Below are positions 5,899-7,489 of a DNA stretch of 7,489 nt, piece by piece. Positions within the stretch are counted from its first letter, which is position 1, and each line of letters begins with the position of its first letter. A program made the translations under genes and the position numbers. Below the pieces are notes generated by a model, which ran no database searches, was not told the DNA's origin, and saw only the letters and a list, made by a program, of their open reading frames with translations. Source of the stretch: Chloroflexota bacterium (GTDB taxonomy: Bacteria; Chloroflexota; Limnocylindria; Limnocylindrales; CSP1-4); NCBI GenBank assembly GCA_021785115.1, contig JAJYGO010000236.1, positions 1-7,489 of the forward strand. Direction: 5' to 3'.

Positions 5899-6915
5899 AT
5901 GGGCGACTGGCGCGACCGGCTCCGCGGCGACCCGCTGCCGTGGCTGCTCGAGGGCTCGGGGCCAGCCGTCCGCCACCTCGCGCTGCGGGACATCCTGCGC
6001 CGCCCCGCCGACGACCCGGAGCTCGTCGCCGCGCGCACGGCGGCCTCGGCGGCCGACCCGATCGCGGGGATCCTCGCGGCGCAGGCCCCGGACGGCTGGT
6101 GGTCGATGCCGGGGCCCGGGTACTCGCCCAAGTACACCGGCACCGTGTGGCAGCTGATCTTCCTCGACCAGCTGGGGGCGGACCCCGCGAACCCGGGCGT
6201 CCGCCGGGCGTGCGAGTACGTGCTGGTGCACACGCAGACGCCGCGCGGCGGCTTCGGCGCCTGGCAGGGCCGGGCTCGCGAGACCCCGCCGCCGCCCGCG
6301 ACCGCGATCCACTGCCTCAACGGCAACCTGGTCCGGGCGTTGGTCGGCTTCGGCTGGCTCGACGATCCGCGCGTCCAGCGCGCCGTCGGCTGGGAGGCGG
6401 CTGCGATCACCGGCGACGGCGAGTTCGCCTGGACCGCCAGCACGCCCGGGCCGGGCTTCCGGTGCGGCGCCAACTACGGCGAGCCCTGCGCCTGGGGTGC
6501 CGCGAAGGCGCTGCTGGCGCTGGCCCGCATCCCGGTCGAGCGCCGCTCGCCGGCGGTCCAGGCGGCGATCGGCGCCGGTGTCGAGTTCCTGCTGTCCCGC
6601 GACCCGGCCGTGGCGGACTACCCGATGCCGCCGGGCAACGCGGCGCCAAGCTCGTCGTGGTTCAAGCTCGGCTTCCCGTCGGGCTACGTCGCCGACGTGC
6701 TGCAGGTCCTCGAGGCGCTGGTGGAGGCGGGCGCCGGGCGCGACCCGCGGCTCGGCCACGCCATCGAGTGGCTCCTGGCGCAGCAGGACGGGCGGGGCCG
6801 CTGGGCGAACCGCTACCCGTACGCGGGCAAGATGGTCGTGGACGTCGACCGACCGGGCGCGCCCAGCCCGTGGGTCACGCTGCGGGCCTGCCGGGTGCTG
6901 GCCGCCGTCGGGTAG
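5899..6915 (+). CDS. Alpha/alpha-toroid protein, prenyltransferase/squalene-cyclase repeat type (often mislabelled NifH)
   Basis: A 338-residue protein without signal peptide or membrane helix, built of helix pairs typical of the terpene cyclase/prenyltransferase alpha/alpha barrel. Repeat-like QW motifs occur at 60-68 (LAAQAPDGWW), 110-122 (VHTQTPRGGFGAW) and 292-302 (LLAQQDGRGRW). Family-like blocks are HCLNGNLVRALVGFGWLDDPRV (138-159) and EPCAWGAAKALLALARIP (195-212). It lacks the DXDD acid motif of squalene-hopene cyclases; VVDVDRPG (313-320) is the nearest string. Cyclisation is therefore not supported. Cys139, Cys189 and Cys197 with His138 might form a metal site, as protein prenyltransferases use Zn, but this is conjecture. 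Homologues are often named 'nitrogen fixation protein NifH', which is wrong: there is no P-loop or 4Fe-4S signature. The gene follows the iron transporter after 28 nt and is probably the last gene of the operon. Fold call good, function unknown. Confidence 0.82.
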   Translation: MGDWRDRLRGDPLPWLLEGSGPAVRHLALRDILRRPADDPELVAARTAASAADPIAGILAAQAPDGWWSMPGPGYSPKYTGTVWQLIFLDQLGADPANPGVRRACEYVLVHTQTPRGGFGAWQGRARETPPPPATAIHCLNGNLVRALVGFGWLDDPRVQRAVGWEAAAITGDGEFAWTASTPGPGFRCGANYGEPCAWGAAKALLALARIPVERRSPAVQAAIGAGVEFLLSRDPAVADYPMPPGNAAPSSSWFKLGFPSGYVADVLQVLEALVEAGAGRDPRLGHAIEWLLAQQDGRGRWANRYPYAGKMVVDVDRPGAPSPWVTLRACRVLAAVG

Positions 6916-6922
6916 ATCCCGG

Positions 6923-6939
6923 CCGGGCGCGCCGCCCGG
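6923..6939 (+). terminator. Hairpin 8 nt after the toroid stop codon
   Basis: CCGGGCG (6923-6929), loop CGC, CGCCCGG (6933-6939): a perfect 7-bp stem with a 3-nt loop. It starts 8 nt after the TAG at 6913-6915 and suits the end of the aldolase-transporter-toroid operon. No U-tract follows, so efficiency is uncertain. Confidence 0.4.
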
Positions 6940-7007
6940 TGAGTGCCCCCGCCCCCTCAGATCCAGCCGGATGGCCATGGAGCGGCCCTTGTCGAGATCG
7001 GTTCCCT

Positions 7008-7204
7008 CATCTGCTCGCTTGGCGAGCCTCTGCGGCTGTTTCGCCCTCAGTTCTCGTCACCTGCTCGCGGTGAGGCCCCTGCCCGGGAACTTCTCGGCTA
7101 CGGGCCGCCTGATGTCCAGCTGCGGGAACCTTGCCCGAGCCCGTGCGAGAGCCGACGCCGCGAGCCCCGTCTGCCGCCGACACGGGTCGCCACATGAGCA
7201 GATG
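7008..7204. repeat. Three copies of the word CAYCTGCTC, two direct and one inverted
   Basis: CATCTGCTC at 7008-7016, CACCTGCTC at 7058-7066 (exactly 50 nt later) and the reverse complement GAGCAGATG at 7196-7204. Flanks of the first two also resemble each other (GTTC before, GC after). The first copy overlaps a 6-bp hairpin, GCTCGC-TTG-GCGAGC (7013-7027). They may be binding sites, remnants of a repeat, or chance. Confidence 0.35.
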
Positions 7205-7223
7205 CGAGAAGGCCGGCTGACGT

Positions 7224-7259
7224 GCGAGCGCGCGGCGCCCTGCTCCGCGACAGGCTCGC
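7224..7259 (-). terminator. Nested hairpin downstream of the minus-strand permease
   Basis: Outer stem GCGAGC (7224-7229) with GCTCGC (7254-7259); inner stem CGCGG (7231-7235) with CCGCG (7245-7249) around a 9-nt loop. It lies 20 nt past the permease stop codon (7280-7282, minus strand), the expected place for its terminator. There is no U-run. Confidence 0.4.
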
Positions 7260-7279
7260 GCTAGGCGACGCCGGGCCGG

Positions 7280-7489
7280 TCATCCCGCGACGTCGCGCCG
7301 CCGCAGGCTCCAGGTGCCCAGCGCGAGGCCGGCCGCGGCGATCGTGGCGCACACCGCCATTCCCGCCGGATCCCAGTGCCCGGCCATCGGCTCGCCGAGG
7401 TGCGTCGTCAGGGCAAGTTGGGCCACCCAGTCGGGCAGGCGCAGGATCGGCGCCAGCGTGTCGAGCAGGAAGGTGCCGACCGCCACGGC
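7280..7489 (-). CDS. ABC-2 type transporter permease, C-terminal fragment (runs off window)
   Basis: The visible 69 codons are the end of a membrane protein, and the frame stays open through the window edge, so the gene is incomplete here. The GTG at 7484-7486 is probably internal. The segment TFLLDTLAPILRLPDWVAQL followed by LALTTHLGEPM, then a hydrophobic helix (PAGMAVCATIAAAGLALGTW) and a basic end SLRRRDVAG, is the usual tail of ABC-2 family exporter permeases: a periplasmic-side amphipathic loop, last helix and positively charged cytoplasmic end. It would work with an ABC ATPase, probably encoded upstream of it beyond the right edge. Cargo cannot be judged. The call rests on the tail pattern alone. 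Confidence 0.65.
   Translation of the reverse strand, partial: AVAVGTFLLDTLAPILRLPDWVAQLALTTHLGEPMAGHWDPAGMAVCATIAAAGLALGTWSLRRRDVAG

Larger units (their letters stand above)
6916..7279. other. Intergenic stretch of lower GC with short repeats, no convincing gene
   Basis: The 364 nt between the toroid gene and the minus-strand permease hold no frame I can match to a protein family; short open frames on both strands are Arg/Ser/Gly-rich shadows. Hand count gives 65% GC for 6961-7080, against about 72-75% in coding lines I counted. It contains one hairpin after the toroid gene, another before the permease stop, and repeated CAYCTGCTC and GCTCGC/GCGAGC words. It could be a decayed gene or a structured non-coding element; neither can be shown from one sequence. 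Confidence 0.5.

Noticed and set aside
4209..6473. Long minus-strand open frame (754 codons) opposite the aldolase, transporter and toroid genes
   Set aside because: It is antisense to three genes with clear catalytic or membrane signatures, and its own translation is a low-complexity shadow.
5899..6915. Identification as nitrogenase iron protein NifH
   Set aside because: There is no P-loop and no 4Fe-4S cysteine signature. The repeats are those of an alpha/alpha toroid; the name is a propagated database error for this family.
6943..7197. Small plus-strand open frame in the right intergenic stretch
   Set aside because: It has no family resemblance and no good ribosome binding site. Its composition does not differ from other chance frames here.

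Overview
This is a very GC-rich window: lines I counted by hand run at about 72-75% GC in genes, and many others look higher. Starts are mixed (ATG, GTG, TTG), ribosome binding sites are purine-rich, and gene spacing is short. This suits a high-GC bacterium, probably a soil-type actinobacterium (Thermoleophilia-like) or a high-GC Chloroflexota. Lineage is an inference from composition and gene content. I see no rRNA, tRNA, CRISPR array, transposase, integrase or phage gene.

Left block (1-1824, + strand): a fold-type I PLP aminotransferase of the capreomycidine synthase-like branch (11-1135), then after 32 nt a dienelactone hydrolase family alpha/beta hydrolase (1168-1824). The two may be co-transcribed. 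This block converges on a minus-strand gene for an arrestin/Spo0M-like beta-sandwich protein (1882-2886). Strong GC hairpins fill the 57-nt gap between the two stop codons.

Middle (2887-4047): a divergent intergenic region of about 218 nt, then a GTG-started class I SAM methyltransferase of the leucine carboxyl methyltransferase (LCMT/TIGR00027) family (3105-3941). A 106-nt gap follows. It carries a possible terminator, an 8-bp inverted repeat and a consensus Shine-Dalgarno sequence that points to a TTG start for the next gene.

Right block (4048-6915, + strand): three closely packed genes that look like one operon. They are a short transaldolase/fructose-6-phosphate aldolase (4048-4689), a fused ferritin-like plus VIT1/CCC1 membrane iron transporter of the MbfA (Er-VIT1) type (4707-5870), and a soluble alpha/alpha-toroid protein of the prenyltransferase/squalene-cyclase repeat type (5899-6915). 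Proteins like the last are often mislabelled 'nitrogen fixation protein NifH'. The fusion protein suggests iron or manganese detoxification. Why it sits with a sugar-phosphate aldolase and a toroid protein is not evident.

Right edge (6916-7489): about 365 nt without a convincing gene. Its GC is lower (about 65% over 6961-7080), and it holds short repeated motifs and two hairpins. After it comes the C-terminal end of a minus-strand ABC-2 type transporter permease that runs off the window.

I did not find a clear new defence or mobile system. The most interesting points are the ferritin-VIT fusion and its operon partners, the cysteine pattern of the toroid protein, the bacterial arrestin-like protein, and the structured low-GC intergenic stretch.
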